From: Stramentimicrobium sp964433555 | GTDB lineage: Bacteria > Atribacterota > Phoenicimicrobiia > Phoenicimicrobiales > Stramentimicrobiaceae | Direction: 5' to 3' | DNA length: 64,000 nucleotides | Assembly (NCBI GenBank): GCA_964433555.1 | Contig: CAYSRG010000003.1 | Span: 1 to 64,000, forward strand | In this document: piece by piece, positions 27,103 to 36,423 of the stretch | Position numbering within the stretch: the first letter of the stretch is position 1 | How the letters are laid out: the number at the start of each line of letters is the position of its first letter | Translations under genes and position numbers: made by a program | The notes under the pieces: model-generated | Seen by the model: the letters and a program-made list of their open reading frames with translations, nothing else | Databases searched by the model: none | What the model was told of the DNA's origin: nothing

Positions 27103-29277
27103 ATGGTTCTAAAAACCCTTAATGAGATGCTGCTTAATAGCAAGAATAAATTCAAAGATAGACCTGCCTTTAAAGTAAAAAGAGGCAATCAATTTGAAGC
27201 AATTAATTTTCAGGAATTTTATAAACGGGTACAACAGTTTGGTACCGGTTTATTGGAATTGGGTTTTAAAAAAAGTGATCATATCGGTTTAATCTCAGAA
27301 AATCGTCTGGAATGGATTATCAGTGATCTGGCTATTATTGGTATTGGGGCAGTAGACGTCCCAGCCAGCGGCAATAGTTATGCCCGGGATATTGCCTTTA
27401 AACTAAAACACTCTGATTCTATAGCTACTATCTTAGAAGGAGAAAAGTTATTAACAGAATTCCTTAAAGTCTGTGCAGAGCTTCCCGCTATTAAAAAAAT
27501 TATTCTTTTTGAACCAGTTAAAGTATTTTCAGAACCTGATGAAATCCCGGAATGGGCTAAAGCAATCCCTTTCCAGGCTAATGGGAAAATTAGCAAATCA
27601 TTCCACCAAAAAATATCTTCTACCCTTACCGAGAATAACCTTGCCTTGTTAATCTCAGAAAAAGCAAAATTATTTTTAGAACAATACCTATCTGAACACA
27701 GTAAAGAATTATTTACCAGTTTAAAATTATCTAAAGTAAAGGAAGTAGAAGACACTTTATGGAAGAAGATTCATATTGTTAAGAAAGATAATATTGAGAA
27801 TTTACCCCCTATTATTTCCTTCTCTCAAGTAGAGGATATAGGGGAAAAATTACTGAACAAAGGTGACCAGCGTTTTGCTAATATGGCCCAAAAAGCTCTT
27901 CCTGGTGACTTAATAACTATAATTTATACCTCGGGTACTACCTCAGATCCCAAGGGTGTTATGTTAACTCATCGTAATATCATTCATAATGTTAATAATT
28001 TGCCTCCCTCAATAGGAGATTTACATGAAAGAGACCGTTTTCTTTCTGTCCTACCATCATGGCATATCTATGAAAGAACGGTTGAATACTGTGCTATAAG
28101 CTTTGGAGCCTCTACTGCTTACAGTAAACCATTTAAACAAATCTTGTTACCAGACCTCCTATTGGAAAAACCCACAGTAATGTGCACTGTTCCTCGCATA
28201 TGGCATAGTCTGTATAAAGGAATCTTGTATAAGATCAAAAATGGAGGTAAATTGCAACAATTACTATTTTTCAAGGGATTGGATATCGCTAAAAGATATA
28301 AATATGCTAAAAGAATGCTGGAAAATACCTTACCTCTCTTTGATCGTGCCCAATTCTCTGCTCAAGAAATGGAAAATGCTAAAAAAACTGTCCAAAGCTT
28401 ATCTTTGTTATATAAAATAACCAATAAACTAATTTTCAAAAAAATTCGGGACATGCTAGGTGGTGAAATTAAATTTGCCATAAGCGGAGGAGGAGCTTTG
28501 CCGGAAGATATTGATATTTTTCTGGATGCGATAGATGTGCTTGTCTTAGAAGGATATGGCCTTACCGAAACCTCTCCGGTCATAGCAGGAAGAAAACAGC
28601 ATAATCCTATCATCTTCACAGTAGGTGAACCTATTCCCGAGACATACGTAAAAATTGTAGAGAAAGAAAATATTGATATAGAAGTGCCTCATGGTCAGCC
28701 AGGTGTAGTTATGGTTAAAGGTGATTTGGTCATGAAAGGTTATTATAAAAATGAAAAGAAGACTACTGAGGTACTGAAAGATGGTTGGTTTAACACTGGT
28801 GACCTGGGTAAAAAGACCTCTAATGGCAAATACCTGAAAATAATTGGAAGAATAAAAGATACCATCGTATTAAGGGGAGGAGAAAATGTAGAACCTCAGC
28901 CTCTGGAAGACAAATTAAAAGAAAGTCCTTATGTTAATATGGTAATTGCGGTAGGACAGGATAAACCGAGATTGGGTATTCTAATTGTTCCTGATTTTGA
29001 AGCTCTTAAAGAATATGCTAGTGAAAAACAACTCAACTATAAGGATGAACAAGACTTGATTAAAAAGAAAGAGGTACTTTCTCTCTTTCAAAATGAGCAA
29101 AGGCGATTGGTATCTAAAGAGCATGGCTTCCAACCATTCGAAACAGTAATGGGAATCGCCTTGTTGCCAGATGAATTCTCCCAGGAAAAAGGAGAGATGA
29201 CAGAAAGCCTTAAACTAAGAAGATTTATTATTCATGAAAAATATCATAAAGAGATTGACCAGATATGTGAAAAGTAA
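27103..29277 (+). CDS. Long-chain acyl-CoA synthetase (AMP-forming)
   Basis: ANL-superfamily ligase of 724 residues that adenylates a fatty acid and joins it to CoA. Motifs: IIYTSGTTSDPKGVMLTHRN (about 275-295), the EGYGLTETSPVIAG motif near residue 490, WFNTGDLG near 565 and the GGENVEPQPLED hinge near 600. It is about 100 residues longer than typical FadD15-type enzymes; an extra charged, helical segment lies at about residues 155-255, before the P-loop. Monocistronic with its own promoter. Substrate chain length cannot be told. Could serve phospholipid acyl recycling or fatty-acid breakdown; no beta-oxidation genes are adjacent. Confidence 0.9.
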   Translation: MVLKTLNEMLLNSKNKFKDRPAFKVKRGNQFEAINFQEFYKRVQQFGTGLLELGFKKSDHIGLISENRLEWIISDLAIIGIGAVDVPASGNSYARDIAFKLKHSDSIATILEGEKLLTEFLKVCAELPAIKKIILFEPVKVFSEPDEIPEWAKAIPFQANGKISKSFHQKISSTLTENNLALLISEKAKLFLEQYLSEHSKELFTSLKLSKVKEVEDTLWKKIHIVKKDNIENLPPIISFSQVEDIGEKLLNKGDQRFANMAQKALPGDLITIIYTSGTTSDPKGVMLTHRNIIHNVNNLPPSIGDLHERDRFLSVLPSWHIYERTVEYCAISFGASTAYSKPFKQILLPDLLLEKPTVMCTVPRIWHSLYKGILYKIKNGGKLQQLLFFKGLDIAKRYKYAKRMLENTLPLFDRAQFSAQEMENAKKTVQSLSLLYKITNKLIFKKIRDMLGGEIKFAISGGGALPEDIDIFLDAIDVLVLEGYGLTETSPVIAGRKQHNPIIFTVGEPIPETYVKIVEKENIDIEVPHGQPGVVMVKGDLVMKGYYKNEKKTTEVLKDGWFNTGDLGKKTSNGKYLKIIGRIKDTIVLRGGENVEPQPLEDKLKESPYVNMVIAVGQDKPRLGILIVPDFEALKEYASEKQLNYKDEQDLIKKKEVLSLFQNEQRRLVSKEHGFQPFETVMGIALLPDEFSQEKGEMTESLKLRRFIIHEKYHKEIDQICEK

Positions 29278-29342
29278 ATAAATAAGATCCTCCACCAAAT
29301 AGAGAGTGTCTATCTAAAACATAATAAGTAGTTTAATTTTTT

Positions 29343-31067
29343 TTAGTCAGGTAGAATAAATTGCTGATAGGGATAAATTAAATCAGGATTCTCAATCTGG
29401 CCCTGATTAGCCTTAAATATCTTAATCCAAGCAACGCCTTCATTATATTTATTTCTAGCGATTGTCCAGAGGCAATCTCCGCTTTTCACTTCGTAATACT
29501 TGGGTTCTTGTTTTTTCTCCAAAAGTCCAATTTTATACTTCAATTCAGCAATCTCTAATTGCAATCTGCTAACTTGGGTATGGCACTGATTAATATTATT
29601 TTGATATTCATCTCTTTCTTTAACTAGAGAACGAATAGTTTCCATTAAATTCTGCTGTTCTTGATAACTAATGTCTTCCTGTTGTTGCAATTTTATGCTT
29701 ATTTCTGCTACATTTTTTTCATAATCCTCTATTTTGTGCATATATTGTTCAATCTGAGAAGTTAATAGTGCAATCTGGTCTTCTCTCTCTCTGATCTGGG
29801 ATAAACTTTGCTGCTGAAATTCTAATTGGGTTGCAATTTCTTCTTTAAAAAGATCGCTATCAAACTTGATTAAATCAATCTCTTCTTTATACTTTTCCAA
29901 TTGTTCCTTTAAATAAGAGATTAACTTTCTATTTTCCTCATTTTGTTTTTTCCACTCCTCTTGCTTTTCTACCAATATCTTTTCCAGTGCTTCTTTCTCC
30001 TTCTGTATAGGTTCCTGTAACGACTTTTCTTTAATTAAATCTTCCCGTAGGACAAGTACTTCCTTGCCTATCTCTTTTATATTTGACTCATATTTCGTTA
30101 TTTCTTCCTGAAAAAGAGCAATAGTATCCTTATGTATCTGTTCTCCTTCCAGCCATTGGGTTTCTTTCTCCTGTAATATTTTTTCCAGCTTGCTCTTTTC
30201 CATTTCCATTTGTGCCAGGTTATCTTTTATATAAGATAACATTTCTTTTTGTTCTAGGGCTTGAACAATTTCTTCCTGAAGTTTTTCTATTTGTTGTTCA
30301 TATGCAGTTAATTGATTTTGTAATTCCTGATATTCCTGCTGAAACTGAAGTAGATTAGAGTCTTTTTGAGCAATTTTTTCCTCTAATTGTTTTTTATTCA
30401 ATTCTAATTGGCTTATCTGTTGTACATAAGTTTCATCATCCTGGTTAACAGTAAGCTGTCTTCGCAAATTACTAATGGTTTCTTCATGCTTCACCATATT
30501 CTGTTCCAATTCTTTTCTTTTCAGCTTCTCCGACTCTAAGTTTTGTTCTATATTAGATACCTTATTACCTATTAACTCGATTTCTGTCTCATACTGCTGA
30601 ATTTCCTGCTGCAAAGAATTAATAATCCTTCTGTTTCCCTCTTCTTTTTCCTGCCATTGAACTTCCCTTTCAGTCAGTAAAGCTTCTAATTTAGATTTTT
30701 CTTCTCTTAAAAGAGCAAGATCTTCAGTATCAGATTTGCTTTTTTGTAACACTACCTCCATTTTAGACTGCAGTGCCAACAATTCCTCCTGGTATTTATC
30801 CAACTGTTTTAATAGTTCATCTTCCTTCTCTACTGTTATATATTCTTCTGGAGGAAGCTCTTCTTTTTCTAATACTTCCTTTACTTTCTCTTCCAGCTGA
30901 ACTAATGTACTTTCCTGTTCTTTAATCAATTTATCTGACACTTTTAATAAAGCTTCCTTTTGTAACAAATCACTTTGAATTTGATTTAGACGATTATAAT
31001 TGAGATAGGCAAAACCAGCAATAATAATTATCAATATAATAAAAATAGTAGCAATACTCTTTGACAT
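29343..31067 (-). CDS. Membrane-anchored coiled-coil protein with C-terminal LysM domain
   Basis: Protein of 574 residues with three parts: one N-terminal transmembrane helix (about 5-25), a very long Glu/Gln/Leu-rich coiled coil (about 30-515), and a LysM domain at the end (about 520-574; YYEVKSGDCLWTIARNKYN). LysM binds peptidoglycan, so the protein probably spans the periplasm from inner membrane to cell wall. Repeated segments in the coil (for example LEKILQEKETQW and LEKILVEKQEEW) suggest internal duplication. No known named family recognised. Transcribed alone, with a GGGGGG-type ribosome site. Confidence 0.75.
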   Translation of the reverse strand: MSKSIATIFIILIIIIAGFAYLNYNRLNQIQSDLLQKEALLKVSDKLIKEQESTLVQLEEKVKEVLEKEELPPEEYITVEKEDELLKQLDKYQEELLALQSKMEVVLQKSKSDTEDLALLREEKSKLEALLTEREVQWQEKEEGNRRIINSLQQEIQQYETEIELIGNKVSNIEQNLESEKLKRKELEQNMVKHEETISNLRRQLTVNQDDETYVQQISQLELNKKQLEEKIAQKDSNLLQFQQEYQELQNQLTAYEQQIEKLQEEIVQALEQKEMLSYIKDNLAQMEMEKSKLEKILQEKETQWLEGEQIHKDTIALFQEEITKYESNIKEIGKEVLVLREDLIKEKSLQEPIQKEKEALEKILVEKQEEWKKQNEENRKLISYLKEQLEKYKEEIDLIKFDSDLFKEEIATQLEFQQQSLSQIREREDQIALLTSQIEQYMHKIEDYEKNVAEISIKLQQQEDISYQEQQNLMETIRSLVKERDEYQNNINQCHTQVSRLQLEIAELKYKIGLLEKKQEPKYYEVKSGDCLWTIARNKYNEGVAWIKIFKANQGQIENPDLIYPYQQFILPD

Positions 31068-31340
31068 TATATTCCCCCCTGCTGACTTGATTATTTTTTA
31101 TTATATCTTAAAAAGGCAAATGATTCACCATTAAAGTTAAAAATTATTCTGTTTTATCAGATCTAAGCTTTTTACTAAATTACTAAACTAAATAAAATTT
31201 TTTCTTATTCAGATAGTTTCTTAACAAATAGAAAATATACTGTTATAATAGAGAAAATATTTTTAATAACTTAAATACAATAAAGAAGACTGAAAACAAA
31301 AGAATAAAGACAAAAAATAAGGCTATTTTAAGGAGTAATT

Positions 31341-33788
31341 ATGGGTGTCAAGAAAGTTAATTTTCCTGAAATACCTCTCGAACAAATACGATGGTATTGC
31401 AATTTAGGAAAAGCAGGTTTTTCTTCCACTGACGATCTGGAAGCTTGTGATAAGATTCTAGGACAGGAAAGGGCATTAAAGGCTTTAGAACTTGGATTGG
31501 ATATGGAATATTTGGGTTATAACCTTTTTATAACCGGAAAATCTGGAACAGGTCGTAGTACTACAATTAAAGGATTACTACAGAATAGAAAAAGAGAAAA
31601 TGTTATTTTTGATGATAAATGCTATGTTCATAATTTTAAAGATCCTGATATTCCCCGAGCAATTAGTTTGCCCACCGGACAGGGCAAACAATTTAAAAAA
31701 GATATGGAAAATCTGGTAAATACGTTAAGAAAACATATTCCTTTCCTTCTGGAAAGTGAAAAATACCAAAAAAGCAGAGATGCCCTTGCCGAGAATTTTA
31801 AAAGGAAACAACATACTTTGGTTAAGGAATTTGAGGAAAAAGTAAAAGCAGAAAACTTTACCATTGTTCAGATTCAAATAGGTCCTTATAGCAGGCCTGA
31901 TATCTTTCCAGTTATAGATGAAAAACCTACGAACTTAGAAAATTTAGAAAAATTAGCAGAAGAAGGTAAATTCTCTAAAGAAGAATTAGATACAATTAAA
32001 AAGAAACACCAAGAATTTACTCAAGAAATTACCTTAATCTCCAAGAAAATTAATATTCTTCAGAAAGATCTAAGTAAGAAATTGACAGAATTAGAAATAA
32101 AAATAATTACACCACTGGTGGAAGAAGAAACTACAGAAATAAAGAAAAAATATAATAATATTGCCATTAATTCTTATCTAAATGAGGTTAAAAAAAATGT
32201 TCTGGAAAATATAAGTCGTTTTCAGGAAAAAGAAGACCAAACGGCAACTATTCCGGGACTTAAATTAACTCAATTAACAAAAGATACCTTTCTGGAATAT
32301 TCAGTGAATGTAATTGTTGATAATTCTGATACAAAGACTTCACCTGTCATTATTGAAACTCATCCTTCCTATAAGAATCTATTCGGTATTATTGAAAGAA
32401 GAATGGACCGAACCGGGCACTGGGTTACGGACTTTACTAAAATAAAAGCTGGATCCCTTTTAAGAGCAAATGGAGGTTTTTTAGTATTAAATGCTCTCGA
32501 TATGTTGCTTGAACCAAGCGTCTGGCCATCTCTAAAAAGAACCTTATTGAATCGAATGATTGAACCGGAGATCTATGATCCTTTCCCCATGTTTAGCACC
32601 TCTGCTTTAAAACCAGAACCTATCGAATGTAATGTTAAAGTAATTATGATTGGCGATCCCTTCCTATATCAAATTCTATATTACCGCGATCCAGATTTTG
32701 AAAAAATTTTTAAAATAAAAGCAGATTTTGATACAGTTACCGAGAATAATAACCAGAATATTTATCAATACTCCTGTTTTATCAAGCAATTATGCGAAAG
32801 AGAGAATCTGCTTCCCTTTGATCAAAGTGGTATTGAAGGTGTAATAGAATATGCGGTTAGGTTAGCTGGAAGAAAAAATAAATTATCCACTAATTTTAAT
32901 AAGCTTGTAGATTTACTAAGGGAATCAGATTACTGGGCTAAAAAAGACCGGCAAAAAATTATTAAGAAAAAACATGTTAATACAGCCATTAAAGAAAAAA
33001 TTGACAGATTGAATCTCATTGAAAATAAAATACAGGAATTGATTGAACAGGGAACATTAATGATTGATACAGAAGGAGCAGTGGTAGGGCAAGTAAACGG
33101 GCTTTCGGTGTATGACCTGGGAGAATATTCCTTTGGTAAACCAACAAGAATAACTGCTAAGACTTCTATGGGTAGAGCAGGAATTATTAACATTGAAAGA
33201 GAGGCTGACCTGAGTGGTAAAACCCACAACAAAGGAGTTCTTATTCTCAGTGGTTATCTTCGTTCTAAATATGCCCAGGACAAACCTCTGACTATTAGTG
33301 CCAGTATTTGTTTTGAGCAATCCTATTCTGGAGTTGAGGGAGATAGTGCTTCTTCTACTGAAGCTTATGCACTTATCTCCAGCATTGCTAATATTCCCAT
33401 CAGACAAGACATTGCGGTAACCGGTTCTGTAAACCAAAAAGGAGAGATTCAACCAATTGGTGGAGTGAATCAAAAAATTGAAGGATTTTATGATGTATGC
33501 AAAGTAAAAGGTCTAACTGGAACTCAGGGAGTAATAATTCCAGAATTAAATATCCCGGACCTTATGTTAAGAGAAGATGCGGTTGAAGCCATCAAAAAAG
33601 GTCAATTTCACCTTTATTCTGTAAAGACTATTGACCAGGGAATAGAAATATTAACCGGTAGAAAAGCTGGTAACAGACAGAAAGACAGAAAATTTGAGAA
33701 AAACTCTGTTAATTATCTGGTCGATCAGAAACTGTTAGAATTTGCCGTGAAACTAAAAGAATTTAGTGAAGAAAAAGAACAAAAATAA
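31341..33788 (+). CDS. Lon-like ATP-dependent protease (AAA_32/S16 type)
   Basis: AAA+ protease of 815 residues, related to E. coli YcbZ/LonH and not to classical LonA: there is no LonA N-domain. Walker A GKSGTGRSTT is near residue 70; a helical insertion (about 130-300) follows; the C-terminal S16 domain has the catalytic Ser in VEGDSASSTEAYAL (about 670) and the Lys in GGVNQKIEGFYDVC (about 712). Both dyad residues are present, so it should be active. Substrates of this branch are mostly unknown. A GGAG site precedes the ATG; a TPR protein gene follows 115 bases later. Confidence 0.88.
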   Translation: MGVKKVNFPEIPLEQIRWYCNLGKAGFSSTDDLEACDKILGQERALKALELGLDMEYLGYNLFITGKSGTGRSTTIKGLLQNRKRENVIFDDKCYVHNFKDPDIPRAISLPTGQGKQFKKDMENLVNTLRKHIPFLLESEKYQKSRDALAENFKRKQHTLVKEFEEKVKAENFTIVQIQIGPYSRPDIFPVIDEKPTNLENLEKLAEEGKFSKEELDTIKKKHQEFTQEITLISKKINILQKDLSKKLTELEIKIITPLVEEETTEIKKKYNNIAINSYLNEVKKNVLENISRFQEKEDQTATIPGLKLTQLTKDTFLEYSVNVIVDNSDTKTSPVIIETHPSYKNLFGIIERRMDRTGHWVTDFTKIKAGSLLRANGGFLVLNALDMLLEPSVWPSLKRTLLNRMIEPEIYDPFPMFSTSALKPEPIECNVKVIMIGDPFLYQILYYRDPDFEKIFKIKADFDTVTENNNQNIYQYSCFIKQLCERENLLPFDQSGIEGVIEYAVRLAGRKNKLSTNFNKLVDLLRESDYWAKKDRQKIIKKKHVNTAIKEKIDRLNLIENKIQELIEQGTLMIDTEGAVVGQVNGLSVYDLGEYSFGKPTRITAKTSMGRAGIINIEREADLSGKTHNKGVLILSGYLRSKYAQDKPLTISASICFEQSYSGVEGDSASSTEAYALISSIANIPIRQDIAVTGSVNQKGEIQPIGGVNQKIEGFYDVCKVKGLTGTQGVIIPELNIPDLMLREDAVEAIKKGQFHLYSVKTIDQGIEILTGRKAGNRQKDRKFEKNSVNYLVDQKLLEFAVKLKEFSEEKEQK

Positions 33789-33903
33789 TATAATTAAATA
33801 GTAATAATAAGAATATTTTTTACTAAATCTTAATAGATAATATTTTTTAGTGTTATTATATATTTTAGGAGTTTCATTTTAAAATATTCAGGGGGAATTT
33901 ATA

Positions 33904-35010
33904 ATGAAAAGAAAAATAAGAATGGGATTAAAAACTGCTTGTGTTCTCCTTTTTTTCCTTATTTTGTTCCATTTTTCCATTTCTGCTGACAATAATATAC
34001 GGTTGGAAGAACTTCTCCAGTCAATTATCGAGGAAAAAACAGTGATACCAGATGTTTACGCAGTAATCAACTTAGGAAACTTCTTTTTTGCACAACAGTT
34101 ATATCCGCCGGCTCATGATGAATATGTCAAAGCTTTACAATTAGACCCTTCTAACAAAATAGCCTTAATTAATCTTAGTTATACCTTTTTTAAAATGGGT
34201 GATTTCCAAGAAGCTTTAACACAATTTACTCCATTAACAGAGGATGATATAGCCTATGCTTATTATATTAGAGGAATGATTTACAGGGAACAGCGAGAAT
34301 TAGATAAAGCGATTGAGCAATACGAAAAAGTAGTAGAACTTATTCCCAATCATCCTCAATTAAATGCTGAATTAGGGCAGCTCTATCTTGATAATCATCA
34401 GCTCGTTAAAGCAAATGAAAGATTTATGGAAATGGGATATTATAAGAATCGCCCACCCATAATGGAAAAACTTGTCTCCTATCAACCCAATGCCTATTGT
34501 TACCTTCATTTAGGAAATTATTACCGTAGCAATGGGGAACTGGAACTGGCTCGAGAAGCTTATCAAAAAGCAACTCAATTTGAAGGCGATGAACGATCAA
34601 TTGCCTTAGCTTATTTTTATCAGGGAGAAATTAACCTTAAAGACCATAATTATGATCGGGCTATAGTTGAAAAAGAGCTTGCCCAGAAAGTTTATCCGTT
34701 AGGTCAACACCAATTTACTTTTAACAGTTTTGCCGAAGCATTGATTGAAATTGGTGACCAGTATTACCACAATGGCAATTTACCTGAAGCACTTAATCAT
34801 TACCAATTAGCTGCTAACCTGGCTAACGCTCCGGATATTTTAGCTGAAGCTCATTATAAAAAGGGTTTGACTTATTACCGCAGTCAGGATTATGAAAATG
34901 CATTAAGAGAAGCGGAAACTGCCTTATCCCTTAATCCTGATTACCTATCTGACAGACAAAGATTAATTAATTTACTAATTGCCAATAGTTGGTCAAAAAT
35001 TACTCAATAA
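33904..35010 (+). CDS. Secreted TPR-repeat protein
   Basis: Exported protein of 368 residues. The signal peptide or anchor covers residues about 10-30 (hydrophobic, ending in SISADN). At least six tetratricopeptide repeats follow, for example PAHDEYVKALQLDPSNKIAL, AIEQYEKVVELIPNHPQLNA and a final ALREAETALSLNPDYL. TPR arrays form protein-binding superhelices; the partner is unknown. A GGGGG site lies before the ATG. Same direction as the Lon-like gene before and the LiaF-like gene after; co-transcription is possible. Confidence 0.8.
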   Translation: MKRKIRMGLKTACVLLFFLILFHFSISADNNIRLEELLQSIIEEKTVIPDVYAVINLGNFFFAQQLYPPAHDEYVKALQLDPSNKIALINLSYTFFKMGDFQEALTQFTPLTEDDIAYAYYIRGMIYREQRELDKAIEQYEKVVELIPNHPQLNAELGQLYLDNHQLVKANERFMEMGYYKNRPPIMEKLVSYQPNAYCYLHLGNYYRSNGELELAREAYQKATQFEGDERSIALAYFYQGEINLKDHNYDRAIVEKELAQKVYPLGQHQFTFNSFAEALIEIGDQYYHNGNLPEALNHYQLAANLANAPDILAEAHYKKGLTYYRSQDYENALREAETALSLNPDYLSDRQRLINLLIANSWSKITQ

Positions 35011-35111
35011 TAGTAAAATTGAGACTAATAAATATAATTCATAGATTAATTGGTACTGTTTTATAATATGAATTTATGAATATCTCCAAATTTTAGAGAG
35101 GAGCTCTAAAA

Positions 35112-36179
35112 ATGAATTTAACACAGTTTTTAAAAGGTTTGGTTATTATACTGATTGGCGCTATCCTGTTATTAAATAATCTCAATATTCTGGAGTGGTC
35201 TGTTTGGCCTAATATTTTAAAGCTCTGGCCTCTGTTATTAATAAGCCTTGGTATTAGTTTAATCTTCAGGAGAAGACTCTCCTGGTTAGGTCCTCTGGTC
35301 ATATTGCTGGGAATTATTTTTGGTATTGGTGCCAGTTATATGGGATTGGATTTAGATCTGCAATTAGAGGGGAAAATATCCCCTGAAGTAGAAACTATTC
35401 AGAGAGAGATGGAATTGGTTCCTGTTGTAACCCGTGAGATAGAACAAGAAGTAACTACAGAAGAACTTCCTGAGGAAGAAATCCTAGAAACCAAAACTGA
35501 AACTGAGGGTGAGGAGGTTGAGGAATTAAAAATACCTGAAACAACTGAAGTAGTGAGTGAAGAGAGTGAAGATATTGCATTAGTTCCTTTGGTTCAGAAA
35601 GCTAATCTTCATTTAAATTATGCTATTGGGGCCTTTACCCTGAAATCTCCCACTCCTCTGGTTTATCAATGCCAGGTCAGCTATCGCAATCCTGAATTTA
35701 AGCCTATTGAAGATTTTTCTATCCTGGATCATGTGGCAAAAATCCTGATTACTCACCAGCCAATCTCAGACAAAATGGCACGAAATCCTAAAAATAACAT
35801 TGACTTAAAATTAAATACCAATGTAATATATGATATTCTCCTTGAAACTGGTGCCACATCTATAGACTATGATTTATCTAAATTTAAAATAGAAAATTTA
35901 TCTATAGAGAGTGGTGCCTCTAAAATAAATATTATCGCACCTCAGTATAATGGAAAAATCAACATAGACTCAGGAGTATCTGTAATCGATATTGCCCTTC
36001 CTAATAATGTTGGTACCATGATTTACCTTGATACTGGACTCAGTATAAAGGATTTTGATGAGTATTTCCAAAAACAGGAAGATAATGTTTATATCTCAAA
36101 AAATTATAATAATGCTGAATTCCACATTGATATAAGGATAGATGCTGGTATTTCCCAGATCAATATTTACTATCTCTAA
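35112..36179 (+). CDS. LiaF/LiaI-like membrane protein with toast-rack domain
   Basis: Protein of 355 residues. Four short hydrophobic helices in the first 85 residues match the LiaI-LiaF-like (DUF5668) transmembrane region, including SVWPNILKLWPLLLISLGI. A Glu-rich linker (about 95-160) follows, then a beta-rich C-terminal domain (about 165-355) with repeated strands such as IENLSIESGASKINIIAPQ and GKINIDSGVSVIDIALP, typical of the toast-rack adhesin-like fold. Members sense or buffer envelope stress. No liaRS genes adjacent. AGAGGAG ribosome site before the ATG; a strong terminator follows. Confidence 0.75.
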   Translation: MNLTQFLKGLVIILIGAILLLNNLNILEWSVWPNILKLWPLLLISLGISLIFRRRLSWLGPLVILLGIIFGIGASYMGLDLDLQLEGKISPEVETIQREMELVPVVTREIEQEVTTEELPEEEILETKTETEGEEVEELKIPETTEVVSEESEDIALVPLVQKANLHLNYAIGAFTLKSPTPLVYQCQVSYRNPEFKPIEDFSILDHVAKILITHQPISDKMARNPKNNIDLKLNTNVIYDILLETGATSIDYDLSKFKIENLSIESGASKINIIAPQYNGKINIDSGVSVIDIALPNNVGTMIYLDTGLSIKDFDEYFQKQEDNVYISKNYNNAEFHIDIRIDAGISQINIYYL

Positions 36180-36248
36180 AAAATAATACTTATTGGTCGT
36201 CTAAATTAAATAAATAGCGCTTAATTTGTAAAATATTCTCAATATTAT

Positions 36249-36297
36249 AAAAAACAGTAAAAAGATTTTTCATGCAAAACGCTTTTTACTGTTTTTT
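36249..36297 (+). terminator. Rho-independent terminator after the LiaF-like gene
   Basis: A 16-bp perfect stem AAAAAACAGTAAAAAG (36249-36264) pairs with CTTTTTACTGTTTTTT (36282-36297), loop 17 bases. The T-rich right arm supplies the U-tract; the A-rich left arm lets it act in both directions. Confidence 0.8.
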
Positions 36298-36378
36298 ATT
36301 TCTCTTGAAAAAGGATTTAATATTAATTAAATGCGCTCTATCAATTACTATTAGCAACATTATTATTAGCAATAGAAC

Positions 36379-36401
36379 AAAAAGCTCCCGCACAGCGGGA
36401 G
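36379..36401 (-). terminator. Rho-independent terminator after clpB
   Basis: On the minus strand CTCCCGC/GCGGGAG (36395-36401 and 36385-36391) forms a 7-bp GC stem with a 3-base loop, followed by CTTTTTGTT. It lies 23 bases past the clpB stop. Confidence 0.85.
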
Positions 36402-36423
36402 TAGGATTTTAGATACCTCAATA

